NCBI GenBank assembly: GCA_008360975.2
Contig: CM039211.1
Coordinates: 21,238,943-21,302,942, forward strand
Direction of reading: 5' to 3'
Length of the DNA stretch: 64,000 bases
Origin: Lichenostomus cassidix
Lineage: Eukaryota; Chordata; Aves; Passeriformes; Meliphagidae
Shown here piece by piece: positions 38,653 through 49,061 of this stretch. The position numbers were made by a program, and so were the translations under genes. Positions within the stretch are counted from its first letter, which is position 1; every line of letters begins with the position of its first letter. The notes under the pieces are model-generated. The model was not told the DNA's origin. It saw only the letters and a list, made by a program, of their open reading frames with translations, and made no database searches.

Positions 38653-39254
38653 TGTCATGGTTTAACCCCAGCCAACACCAAGCCCCAGTCAGCCTCTCGC
38701 TCACTCCCTGCCAGCAGGATCAGGGAGAGAATGGGAAGAGTAAAAACCAGAAAACTCATGGTTCAGATATGGGCAGTTTCAGAGGGAAGACAAAAGCAAT
38801 GCACACAAGTAAAGGAAACCAAGGAATTAATTCACCACTTCCCATGGCAGGCAGGTGTTCAGCCATCTTCAGGACAGCAGGGCCCATCATGTGTAACACT
38901 TACTTGGATAGACAAACACCATGAATTCCTAATGCCCCCTGCCCCCCTGCTTCCTCCTTCTTCCCCCAGCTTTATGTGCTGACCATGAGGCAATATGGTC
39001 TGGAATGTCCCTTTGGTCAGTTGGGGTCATCTGTCCCAGCTGTGTCTCTCCTCCCAACCTCCCATGCATTCCCAGCTTCCTCCCCAGCATATAAGCACAA
39101 ACAGCAGAAAAGGCCTTGGCTCTGTGTAAGCCCTGCTTAGCAATAACAAAAACATCTCTGTATTATCAGCCCTGTGTTCAGCACAAATCCAAAACACTGC
39201 CCTGTACCAGCCACTGTGAAGAAAACTAGCTACACCCCAGCCAAACCTAGCACA
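38653..39254 (+). mobile_element. Solo LTR of an avian endogenous retrovirus
   Basis: About 602 bp. It begins TGTCATGGTTTAACCCC and ends CCTAGCACA, giving the TG...CA termini of retroviral LTRs. I recognise the start, the middle (a ...CCCTTTGG(T/C)CAGTTGGGGTCA-like stretch near 39010-39030) and the end (AAAACACTGCCCTGTACCAG near 39191-39210) from a family abundant in birds, especially songbirds. No primer-binding site, gag/pol/env coding or second LTR lies on either side, so it is the remnant of LTR-LTR recombination. The flanks (GGTTTC before, ATTGTT after) do not form a target-site duplication, which suggests age, a rearranged edge or a slightly wrong boundary. The likely core-promoter position near 38970 reads CTTTATGTG and looks decayed; another TATA-like string, CATATAAG, lies at 39088-39095. 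Open frames overlapping it (38572-38982 and 38628-38924) are not genes. Subfamily name not assigned. Confidence 0.85.
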
Positions 39255-39777
39255 ATTGTTTTAGTTTTCCCTGCAGCTAAGCATTAGAATAACTAAGCAG
39301 AAGAAGATAATGCTGTTATAAGATGAAATATTTTCCCTACAAAACGGATGGCAGACTTGAAAGTTGGTTTGCTTTTTTCTTTTCTTTGTGATAGCAAGAC
39401 TTTTTGAGGGCATGCATGACTGATGACATAGCTGATTTCCCTCCTCAACACCAACACACAACAAAAGTCAAATTCTCAGCTGTAACTTATCTATGTGAGG
39501 ACACACAGCTCAAACAGAATGATTTTGCATCCCTGAAAATCACGTACCAAATTCTCCTTTTCCAACACTTATCATCTTCTCAAAATGCATCTTTTTTTCA
39601 CCTTCTTTCTCCACTTTTGTTCAAGAGAAGGCATTTCTGGGCACAGCTCAAGCATCACAGGACAGGGTTGTGTTGCCTGTTCCCATAATACTTCCTCGAC
39701 CCCCACAAGTCTTTGTTTTAATTTACCTGCTGGTGAATTCATTCTGTCTTTCAACAGGCTGCATTCTCCAGAAGGGC

Positions 39778-39935
39778 CCCTTCCCTTCCCTTCCCTTCCC
39801 TTCCCTTCCCTTCCCTTCCCTTCCCTTCCCTTCCCTTCCCTTCCCTTCCCTTCCCTTCCCTTCCCTTCCCTTCCCTTCCCTTCCCTTCCCTTCCCTTCCC
39901 TTCCCTTCCCTTCCCTTCCCTTCCCTTCCCTTCCC
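39778..39935. repeat. (TTCCC)n / (GGGAA)n pentanucleotide array, 31 perfect units
   Basis: From 39781 to 39935 the sequence is TTCCC repeated 31 times without interruption, preceded by CCC and followed by TCCAC. The plus strand is pure pyrimidine and the minus strand pure purine. The minus strand carries GGG triplets separated by AA, suited to G-quadruplex formation, and the polypurine/polypyrimidine tract could form triplex DNA. Lack of interruption points to recent expansion and likely length polymorphism. It lies about 520 bp downstream of the solo LTR but is not part of it. Low-complexity frames of 124-133 codons through it (repeating Glu-Gly-Lys-Gly-Arg or Phe-Pro-Ser-Leu-Pro) are artefacts of the five-base period. 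Confidence 0.99.
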
Positions 39936-42309
39936 TCCACAATCATCTTGATTTGTTATCAGATGAACAAATAGCCACTGTGGCAACAGAGGTGTCAAGC
40001 CACTGCAGAGATTTAGGCACAACTGAAGATTTTTGTATGATGTTGTATTCAGGCATCTGTCCCTCATTGTTATCTGTCTCAATGCCTTAACATAAAATGC
40101 AAAAGCCCTGCTACGCAAATTTTTTGTAATTTAAGATGCAGCATCCCTAATGCTATGTTAAGGAAAATTAAGAGTCAGATCATGAAAATAATTTGAACAA
40201 AATGGTTTTCTTAAATTCCATGAAGGGTAATTTCGTTCAGTCTGGCACTAAGATTAGTAGCAATTATTTGCAGAATCGAGGTCCCAGAGGAAACTAATCT
40301 CAGAACAATACATTGGGCAACTTTTCCCAGAACAGTGTAGCACCCAGCAGAGAGGCAATATTAGGGAGCTGCAGGAGAGACAAGAAAGTGAAAAGGTTTA
40401 TGTTATTGACTGCAGAAAAGAGAAGCCTTCAGTCACATATCAAATCAATCAACCACTCTGTTTCGGTTTGGTACATTATTCATTCACTACATTTAGTGCT
40501 GCCTCTAATTGTTTGCAGTATGAAGAGATTTGCAGACTTTTTGAGAATTTTCAGAAGATTAAATCTGGAGACCTAACAGTAAATTTTTTTAAAAAAAAAT
40601 CTTTAGGGTGATTTGTTTTTTTTTGTTTTTCTATTTCCTGTCTATCTCTCCTCCCCTCCTCCCCACCCCCAACTATGTGAAGGGGGTGAGGACACTCAAT
40701 CAACTTTATTGAGCCACAGCAGTTTCCATACCTCTGAAGTGTCTGGATTTTATTGGAAAGTCCTCCACTTACAGCATTGTGAATTATGGGCTATGCAGTG
40801 TTTTCATATTTTGTTCCAGTTTTTGCTCTGTGGCCAGTGAAATTGTAAGGAGATATCTCTAAAGGCCTAAGACATGCAGTCAAATTCTTATGAGTTAAAT
40901 TTATTGTGTTGACTCAAATACTGTACAAATTCTTCCTGCCACCTAGAACAGATACTGATTTAATGAAGAAGAAAAAAAACAAAAACCAAAAGAAAACAAT
41001 TACTTAATCTATCCTGATTTATGTCTCCAGCATCACCACTTCCATGCCCAGAATTTCTTTCTTTTTATTGGGCTGGTAATGACTCCATAATACATTCAGG
41101 AATGGTATAAATATAAGGCTAAATACATTAGAACTGGAATTTAAATACACTTCAACACTGATTTAGGGAATAATTAATGCTCCTGAGCATTATGGGATTA
41201 AGGAACTAGAAGATCTTGGTGTTATTTGACATGTGTGGTTATTTAAGTGCATTTTTAGTTTTTCTCTCATTTACCCTGGCATGCTTAACTGTATTCTGAG
41301 CTAAAAAAATAAATGAAAGAAATTATTTTCATCTGGGACATAATAACTTTCCATTCACTATGTGGTGCATTGTGGAACATTAAAGGACGGCTCTGTTTCC
41401 TGGATGCTAATGAGGATATTGTTTGATTTAAATGCACTACAGTCAGAGATCCTTACAGTTACCATATGCTTAAGACTTTCCTTGTGTAATTCCTAAGACA
41501 GTAAATCACCAAAACCAGCCACTAGAACACCTGTACATTACTGACTGGAAATATATGTTGTAAATTGAGCTGTAATTCAGAAAGACATTTTGTGCAAAAT
41601 TTGATAGGATTTTCTTGCAGTGTTATAAAGCAGAAGAGGTTAAGTAGATAGAATGCAGGCAGAATGGAGAAAGTTACTTCAACCAGAGGCAATTTCTGTA
41701 AAGGGAAGGTTCCCTTCATTAATGCAGTACATAATGAGCAGGACACGCCAGGTAGCTGGTGGTTTTTCGGTCGTTAGAGTCATATTTTCTTATCCTGCAC
41801 TTGTGAATTGCACCTGCTGTGCAGGTGCAATTGAGGTGGTCGTATATATGAATAAAATAACCACTTGAGCAATTGTACTCACATTTTTCATACAGACTTT
41901 GGCTTTGTGTCTTTGAATCTCTAAACCACCCGCAGTCTGTGTGGACTGCTCCTTCCAGCATCTGCTTTGATCAGATAAAAAGTGAAACAGTGGCAAAACC
42001 ATATGTAGCAATTTTTAGCTAATATTTGGAACATTAATGAATACTCTCTGTCTGTAATGTCAGGTTCAGCACACTACAGTGAAGAATGCTACATTTGAAG
42101 AAACAGCAGGGTAAATGCAGTCAGAGCAAATGGAACTGCCCTCCAAGCAGTCCCTGGGGCCCTCTGTGAGCCACGACCTGAGGTTTATGTCTCACCATCA
42201 GGCTCCTGTCACCAGACCAGGACTGCTTTTAGGAGAAGTGGCTACCCAATGCACCATGAGGCAAGTGATCCCTCCAGGAGGGTCCAAAGAGAGCCTGGTG
42301 TGAAGGGCA
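39936..42309. other. AT-rich non-coding DNA
   Basis: Contains CTGCCACCTAGAAC at 40936-40949, whose reverse complement partly matches the CTCF core (TAGGTGGCAG), and a unique TAAT-bearing segment near 41165-41460 (GGAATAATTAATGCTCC, GATGCTAATGAGG). Neither is strong enough to name a site. Confidence 0.7.
41806..41832. repeat. 12-bp inverted repeat carrying paired E-boxes
   Basis: AATTGCACCTGC at 41806-41817 and GCAGGTGCAATT at 41821-41832 are perfect reverse complements separated by TGT. Each arm contains CACCTG/CAGGTG, the E-box core bound by some bHLH factors and by ZEB and Snail zinc-finger repressors. Whether it is a regulatory site is inference. Confidence 0.95.
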
Positions 42310-42690
42310 TGCAAAGCCAAATGTGGACTCATGCTTCTGGTGTCGAAAGGAGATGGAAGTAAACCTGAACAGGAAATATGAAGAGGAGGAGCTGCAGAAG
42401 GTGTAGGAACAAGGAGAGTGTGGTGGAAAGCTGAGGGCAGTTTGGGATCAAGGTCGTGCAGGAGAAGCAGTGGTGCCACCACAAAGAGGGCAGGGTTTGT
42501 TTAGATGAGGGATAGAAAGAGGGTAAGAGAACATGTGGCTGAGCAAGAGGCTTTGAAAGAATTAATGCAGAGAAGCACAATAGTAGATAGAGAGGGCCAA
42601 AAACCAGTCACAGAATACAAAAGCAAAAGAGGAAGACATTTTCCTCCAGGACATAGGACAGGAGTAGGATAGTGCTCTTCCCAATAGCCA
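42310..42690. other. Purine-skewed block
   Basis: For about 380 bp the plus strand is strongly A+G biased (GGAGATGGAAG, AAGAGGAGGAGCTGCAGAAGG, GGAAGACATTTTCC), with GC content above its surroundings. The minus strand therefore has pyrimidine-rich open frames (42198-42482, 42329-42580, 42501-42704) rich in Ser, Pro, Leu and Phe, without domains. It could be a decayed LTR or other old insertion, but I could not match a family. The change of composition at both edges is the main evidence. Confidence 0.55.
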
Positions 42691-45600
42691 CTGCATGGGA
42701 CCACACCCCCTTGTAGCTTTCAAATATAAAGGCTTCCATATACAGCCTCCTAGTTAAATGGTGGTGGTGTGTGTGTGCACAATTGAAAAAAAAAGGACAG
42801 TGAAACTTTCATTGCATGGACACCTGCTATAGCAGCTGAGCTAGGACTAGGCTGGCTTGTGGTTGTTACAAGGGTTTTCACTGTGCTTAACTTGGAATTA
42901 TACCAGGAACTGACCATGGAGCCCCATGTTCTCAGAATAAACAAAGGGATTTTAATGATTATGAATGACTGGAAGATCACGTTTCCATCCAACACAAATG
43001 ATTCTGCAATAATAGCTATGAGAAGATAATAAAAGCTGAACTTTTTTTTTTTCCAAAGGAGCTGTATAGTTTGTTTAGCTCTTCCAGTCCTCTTCATTTG
43101 TATACTTTTAAGGAGAAGTGAAAAAGCAGATCAAAAGTTAGCTTGCAGTAATCAAAAATCACAACACACAATATCCTGCTTCTCTGTCTTTATTTTAACA
43201 TAGTTTATCTAAAAACACATTACTTTGTGTGTATGGGAAACTGGAATGAGTTCATCCAAATGCTTTTTAAGTGAAATGTAATTATATGTTTCTCTGCTGT
43301 AAAGGCCAACAGAAAATTGGACACAGTACACAAACAAGATTTCTAATTTTTTTTCGTTCTGCACCACCCACCTTTAGAACTGGAAACTGCATAAACAAGA
43401 TAGAGCGGAGTAAAAATCACTTAACTCAGATTTGTGCATTTTGCTTTAGGAGCAGCTTTTTCAGCTTATGTTTGTATTTATAGATCCACCACTGAGCCAG
43501 ACCCTTTAGTGAGCTGTAACTGAGAGCAGATTCAACAGTAACATCAAGTACTTTTAAAAACTTCAATCCAGCAACCAAAATTGTTTGATCTTTTATTGGC
43601 AGAGTGTGGCTGCTGTAAAAATAAATGAAATACAGTAACCAGTCAATGCCAAGTAACTGTAGATGAATCCAACCTAAACTGGGTTCAGATAATTCTTGGA
43701 GTCAGCTCTGCATTACCATCAGCTTTGATTCAGACAAACACATGTGCATATGCATGCGTTCATTAGTTCATGATATTTTTCATTTTTTGTCTTTTTTTCA
43801 AAAGGATCCTTTTCATTTTTAACAGGCACACTGATATTCTTGTACTGGCAGTCTTTTTCACAAACAGGTTATTTCTGGAAGAGCCTTCCATTTTACATGC
43901 AAGAAAATAAATAATATGTAATACCATGCACATATGCCTCCTTTCTAACTGGAAGAATATATTTTCTGCTAAAACTGATCTAGTTAGATAAATGTGAGAA
44001 TATACTGCAACAAGATACTTTAGGCTATGCAAAATATTGGACTGGGGCTACATTTAGTCATGGCATGGCAAATCCACTTAAGAGTCCCCTGAGACAGCCT
44101 GGTGGGCTAGAATAACAGCTCCATTATTTGGAGTTTCATGTCTATCACCCTACTTATTAGCATAGTTTTGAGGTTAAACAATGGTGTTAGTTTTCTCTGT
44201 GCATCCTCCTAGTTACTCATTATAAAATTACTTTACACTGTTTGTTTAGACTGATATAATCTAGTTCAAGTGTACCAGGTCTTAAAAACGCAATTTCCCC
44301 AGGAGCAAGATAATTTTCGGTGTACTGATTTAGTGTCTACCTTCAGCATGGAACTAGAGTCACCTTAGAGACAGGTTTTGAAAGTGTTTTTCAAGAATGA
44401 AGTACCAAGCTTGATGGACTGGTAACAGTGGAAAGTCTTTAAATTGTTCCAATGGGTTTTGTATCAAAACTAAGGTCTCATTTTTGGAAAGTACTTAAAT
44501 ATATGCATATATTTGCTGCCTTACAACAAAAGCATTTAAGAGCACAGGCCAGTGGATTTTGTTTCATTATTAGTGGCTCAGTAGGCTTGTAACTGCTTTC
44601 CTGAACAAATATTCAGCACCAACTAAAATATCCAGGACTGAGTACAGAAAAAAACAATGAGGTCTATGTCTAGGCTTTTGTCTATGCAACATTAAAACAG
44701 AAGAATACTTTCCCAAGTTTAAGAGAACACTTTGCTTCCAAGATACTGTTTGCTCTCATCACATTTATTCTGCTCTTCAGCCCTTGATAGAAGTATTCCA
44801 GTGTACTGCTTGCCACCCTTTAGCTCACAAGTAACACACAACACTTTTCTCCAACTTAAGGAGATCGGGATTTTTTTCTGTAATGTCTTCAACAGTTGCT
44901 CTACTTATCCACTCACATGGTCCTGTCCAAATAACTTAAAAAACCCTATCTGCTTGCCCAACCAAGAATTGTTAACCTTATGGATTCATCAGCTCCAATT
45001 TTTATTTTGCAGTAACTTCAATCTTCCTAGTAGCCATTTACTAAAGTTGCATGATGTGAGCCCTGATGTAGCTGTGCATACCTGCCCAGCTGGGTGGGAG
45101 CACTGGAGAAACACAGACACAAAGAAATGACAGTTATCTTAAATGACTAAATGTAGGCAGTGCTCATTTTCCAGGTAAACATCTATAAAGTGCAAACGTG
45201 CCTCTCTAAGACCTGCATTTTTTTTTACCCTTTTCCTTAAACAGCTTACAGCATCCAGGATTGGTGTCTGCTTCTCCAAAGACTGGAATGGCAGAAGCTG
45301 AAAATTTTCTTGTTTGAGCCATCACTGCTCTTTCTTGCTTCTCCATTTCTTTTTTGCCTATGTCCACCAGCAAATAGCTTAGGAAAAGTCTGATCTGAGC
45401 TAATTTAATTCATCCCCGTGTTCAAGCCGAAGTAAAGCTGAGCAGCATTTGATAGTGTTCCCATGGCTTCTCTGAGAAGCTACAAACAAGGGGAAATTGC
45501 AGATCAGAACAAAGCTCCTGTCAGCTGTCATTTCCTGCTGATATATTTTACTGTAATTATTACTTTTTGAATTTGATATACACTGTAAATTACGAGGTTA

Positions 45601-48600
45601 TTTAGGTTCTGAAGATGTACTACATTCCTGCTCTGAAGTTTTTGAAGAAATTATTTCTTTTTATGTGTTTACAATAAAGATGAAATCTACCAGTGAAAAA
45701 CTATTCTACATTTTAAAGTGGTGTATATGAAAAGCATTTCAATTTCTCTCTTTGACATCTCTCCACAATTTTTTTTGGGAAAAAAAATATCTATGTATAT
45801 GAACTCTATACTATCAGTCTAATATTTTTATAAAATGGATTGCATGATTCCCAGGATATATTATGATGAATCTATTTAACATGCAGGCTTAAAAGAAGTA
45901 CAAATTTGAAATGTTAGACTTCTCTAACCTTGTGTTTTCAGGACAACACTATGCCTTTTTAGCACTGACTAGGAAATCAGATTGAATATGTCTGGGGATA
46001 CAGTTTCACATCATGCATAATCCTGGCTCTGCCACTGAAGAAAATCAATGAGGGTGAAGCATTGATCTCCTTGCAGAGTACAAATGCAGTTTGCACTGAA
46101 ATACACTGCTGGGGATTTTGTTATTCAAGTCATTCGACCGCTCAATGTGTTTGCTAACCAAGTTCTTATCATGCAGCGCCTCACTAGCCTAAGCTTAGCT
46201 TCAGTTATGAATATAGCAAAACCAGGTCCCTTTTGGAAGAAGAAAAAGCCTTTACATATGTACAGTTCTTCTAGTATGTGAATGTTTGCTCAAGGCTAAA
46301 CTGAAATACCTTTCCTTCAATGACATTTCACAATGTCACCAAATATATGAAAGTCTCATAGAAGGATGTGTGAATATGAATCATTCCAAGAAAATATTCT
46401 TTTCTATTATTATGAATTTTATTTTAGTAAGTGTTGGTTACTCAATTTGTTGTCCTTTTTCTTTTGTGAAGGAATTTTTATTGATTATTTCTTGATGTTG
46501 CCAAAACATGCATGTGTTCTGGCACATATATATCTACGTATTTACGGGTGTGACAAATGTATGCACACACACATACAGACTCTACCTAGATAGAGACATG
46601 TACTTATTTTTTTATTTATATATGAACTATATTTCATTCTTGACAGCAAAAATATTTTCCTAACTCACAGCCTTCCAACTGCAGACAATAAATCAACTAT
46701 TTTAAAAGTGATTGAAGATGATTCATTTAGTGCTGTCATAATATGGTGTTTTCTTTAATGAAAATTTATATTATTTCCCCTGGAATAAAACTTAGTTAAA
46801 TAAATTTGTACAGAAAGATGCAAGAGAACTGATACATTCCGTGGTAAATACTGGTTGGTGCTTTACAACAGTCAGGACTCTGACCTGCTGAAGTACTCTG
46901 ATCTTATTTAATGCATTTACTCTGAATTAGGATTTTCCATGGTGTTGCCATTATACAAATATATGTAGCTGAACCGGGTGGCATTTGTATTAAGACATAA
47001 TGCTTGCAGATCAACATTAAACTGCAGCTATATAAAGAAGTTCCTCAGAACACTAACAAGATTAAGATAATGAATTCTGCTTTAAAGCATACTAAGATCA
47101 GACAGCAGTTCTGGTATTAGGGGAAAAACCCAAACCACTCTGGCTTTATTGCTGTCTGAGTACTCAATATTTAGAAATATGAAATATTAATTGAAATATT
47201 ATAGGAAATACAGTAGATAAAATGGTTGCACTGCAAACAAGTGTTATCCAAGAGACTAATATATATTATTCTTTGTGCATTACAGTGACATATTTGGCAT
47301 AATTACAGCCAAAAAATAAACAAAATAGGAATGTTTCAAATGCAGTATTTCCTCTGGCTATTAAGTGTTACACCAAGAGAAGTTCACAGGACAGGAAGGC
47401 CTTCTGTGTTTGAGCAAGGAGCTGCTTTATATCTGAGGCAAATGCAATAAATCACTGAAAGAATCATATGGAACTCAATTGGTGGTGAAACATTCAATAC
47501 CAATTGAGCAGCAGAATGCAAGTAATAGCTGAACTTTTCATCTGTCTGTTATATCAGTGGATTAAATCCACTCAGTTTAAAATGCGAACACTAAGAAATT
47601 TTGTTATTTCATATCTACATACTTTATCCCAATGGTGTGTGTGTATAATAAATATAATTCCAGCCATGCATATAGAACTGCCTTCAAAGTACATACCACA
47701 AAATATAAAGAGTTACAATAGAAAGGAATAAAGTACCCAGCTCAGTAAAAAAAGAAACCCTTAAAAATTTTTACAAGCAGCCAGATTAAATAAAAGTTTT
47801 CTTTTATGCTCACTGTGTGCATCCAGTAATTGAAAACTTGACCTCACAAAATGCACACTGATGGGACCTTCATGAAGAGAGGAGTGACAAGGAGATGGAG
47901 GCCAAACCTGGTCCAGCTCCTTTCAGCTGGGTGACATCCATGCCCATGCCACTCTTTGCACTCTTGAACCTCCTCCTGTGACTGCATGCGATGGGAAAGC
48001 TATAAACTAGGGCAACCTTCACATGGCAAAGTGAAACACTTCAGCACTTTTCACTCTCCCTTGTCTGTTGCTGCTGCTGACTCAATAACTCATTTCACTT
48101 CTTCCCTTTAGGACTTCTAAATTGTGAATTTAATTTCTGCACTTTTCCACCTCACCCCCCTGTGTTCATGGACACCATTTCAAGAACCTGGTAGGTATCC
48201 TTTCACAATATCTCTAAAATCCATTAATTTTATTTCTACTATCAAGTCTTGCATGCAGATACCTACTACCTTTCCCTGTGAAAATGACAATGCATGCTTC
48301 CTTGTTATTTACATTTGACTGAAAATTAAATATAAATACTCAACTACACGCATAAATACTTCTTTAGCTCAATGTTTCAACTACTAAGATCAAACTCAAA
48401 CAGAAATACACTCCCAAACTGAAGATCTTGACACTTTTCTCCGAGGACACTTTGCCTTTTTCTTATATTTCTCTTACTGTCTTTTTCCTCCTTCTCATAA
48501 ATCCTTTTTCTTTTCTGTCTACTATTCTTGTTTATGCACCAAAAGAAAGAAATTACTTCATAAACTTTGAAAAACAGGCCACAGCCATGTTTTTATTTTC

Positions 48601-48970
48601 CATTTCTTTTCCCACATAGGTTCCTAGATAAAGCATATTTCTCCCACAGACGTGGGAAACATAGTTTGCTTCTCTGAGAAATGTGTGTCACGACAACAAA
48701 GATACACCAAATGACATGAAAACAGACCTATCTCTTCCCTCAGTTTCTCTCAATAACTCCCTAAAAATTATCTCAAGCCAACAAACAACATCTGTAGAAA
48801 TTCTGGCAAGACCAGAATACACTTTTTTATTTTGCCCTCAACAGCTCTGAAACTGATGTTCAGGTCAAAGTGTGTTCATCAGAATTGCTTTGCTCTTCTG
48901 TTTTTCACCCATAACACTATTGACTCACATCACAATTAAACAGGAAAATTTAATTGTATCTTTAATTATT
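42691..48970. other. AT-rich non-coding DNA
   Basis: No gene. Frames of up to 132 codons (44732-45130) begin at a non-ATG codon and lack motifs. An acceptor-like CTTCCCTTTAG at 48103-48113 is followed by a possible donor CTG|GTAGGT near 48188-48195, framing about 77 bases, but reading frame and conservation give no support. Confidence 0.7.
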
Positions 48971-49061
48971 AAAAAAACCCCAAAAAACCCCCAACAAAAC
49001 ATATCAAAACATCAATAACAAAAAATCCCCCAAACAGACAAAGAAAGCCCCAAAACCCTAA
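48971..49061. repeat. A/C-only low-complexity tract
   Basis: Starts A7-C4-A6-C5 and continues with AACAAAAC, AAAATCCCCCAAAC and GCCCCAAAACCC words. Very few G or T on the plus strand. Its first 24 bases recur exactly at 31885-31908. Confidence 0.88.

Noticed and set aside
39572..40118. Several open frames of 63-133 codons across the TTCCC array on both strands
   Set aside because: They are translations of a five-base tandem repeat, which has no stop in any frame, and have no flanking gene structure.
40936..40949. CTCF-like site on the minus strand (TAGGTGGCAG core)
   Set aside because: Only part of the core matches; the upstream CCA positions do not. Such partial matches are common by chance.
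48103..48195. Possible 77-base internal exon with CTTCCCTTTAG acceptor and GTAGGT donor
   Set aside because: Weak donor, AT-rich interior, no recognisable protein product, and no neighbouring exon.
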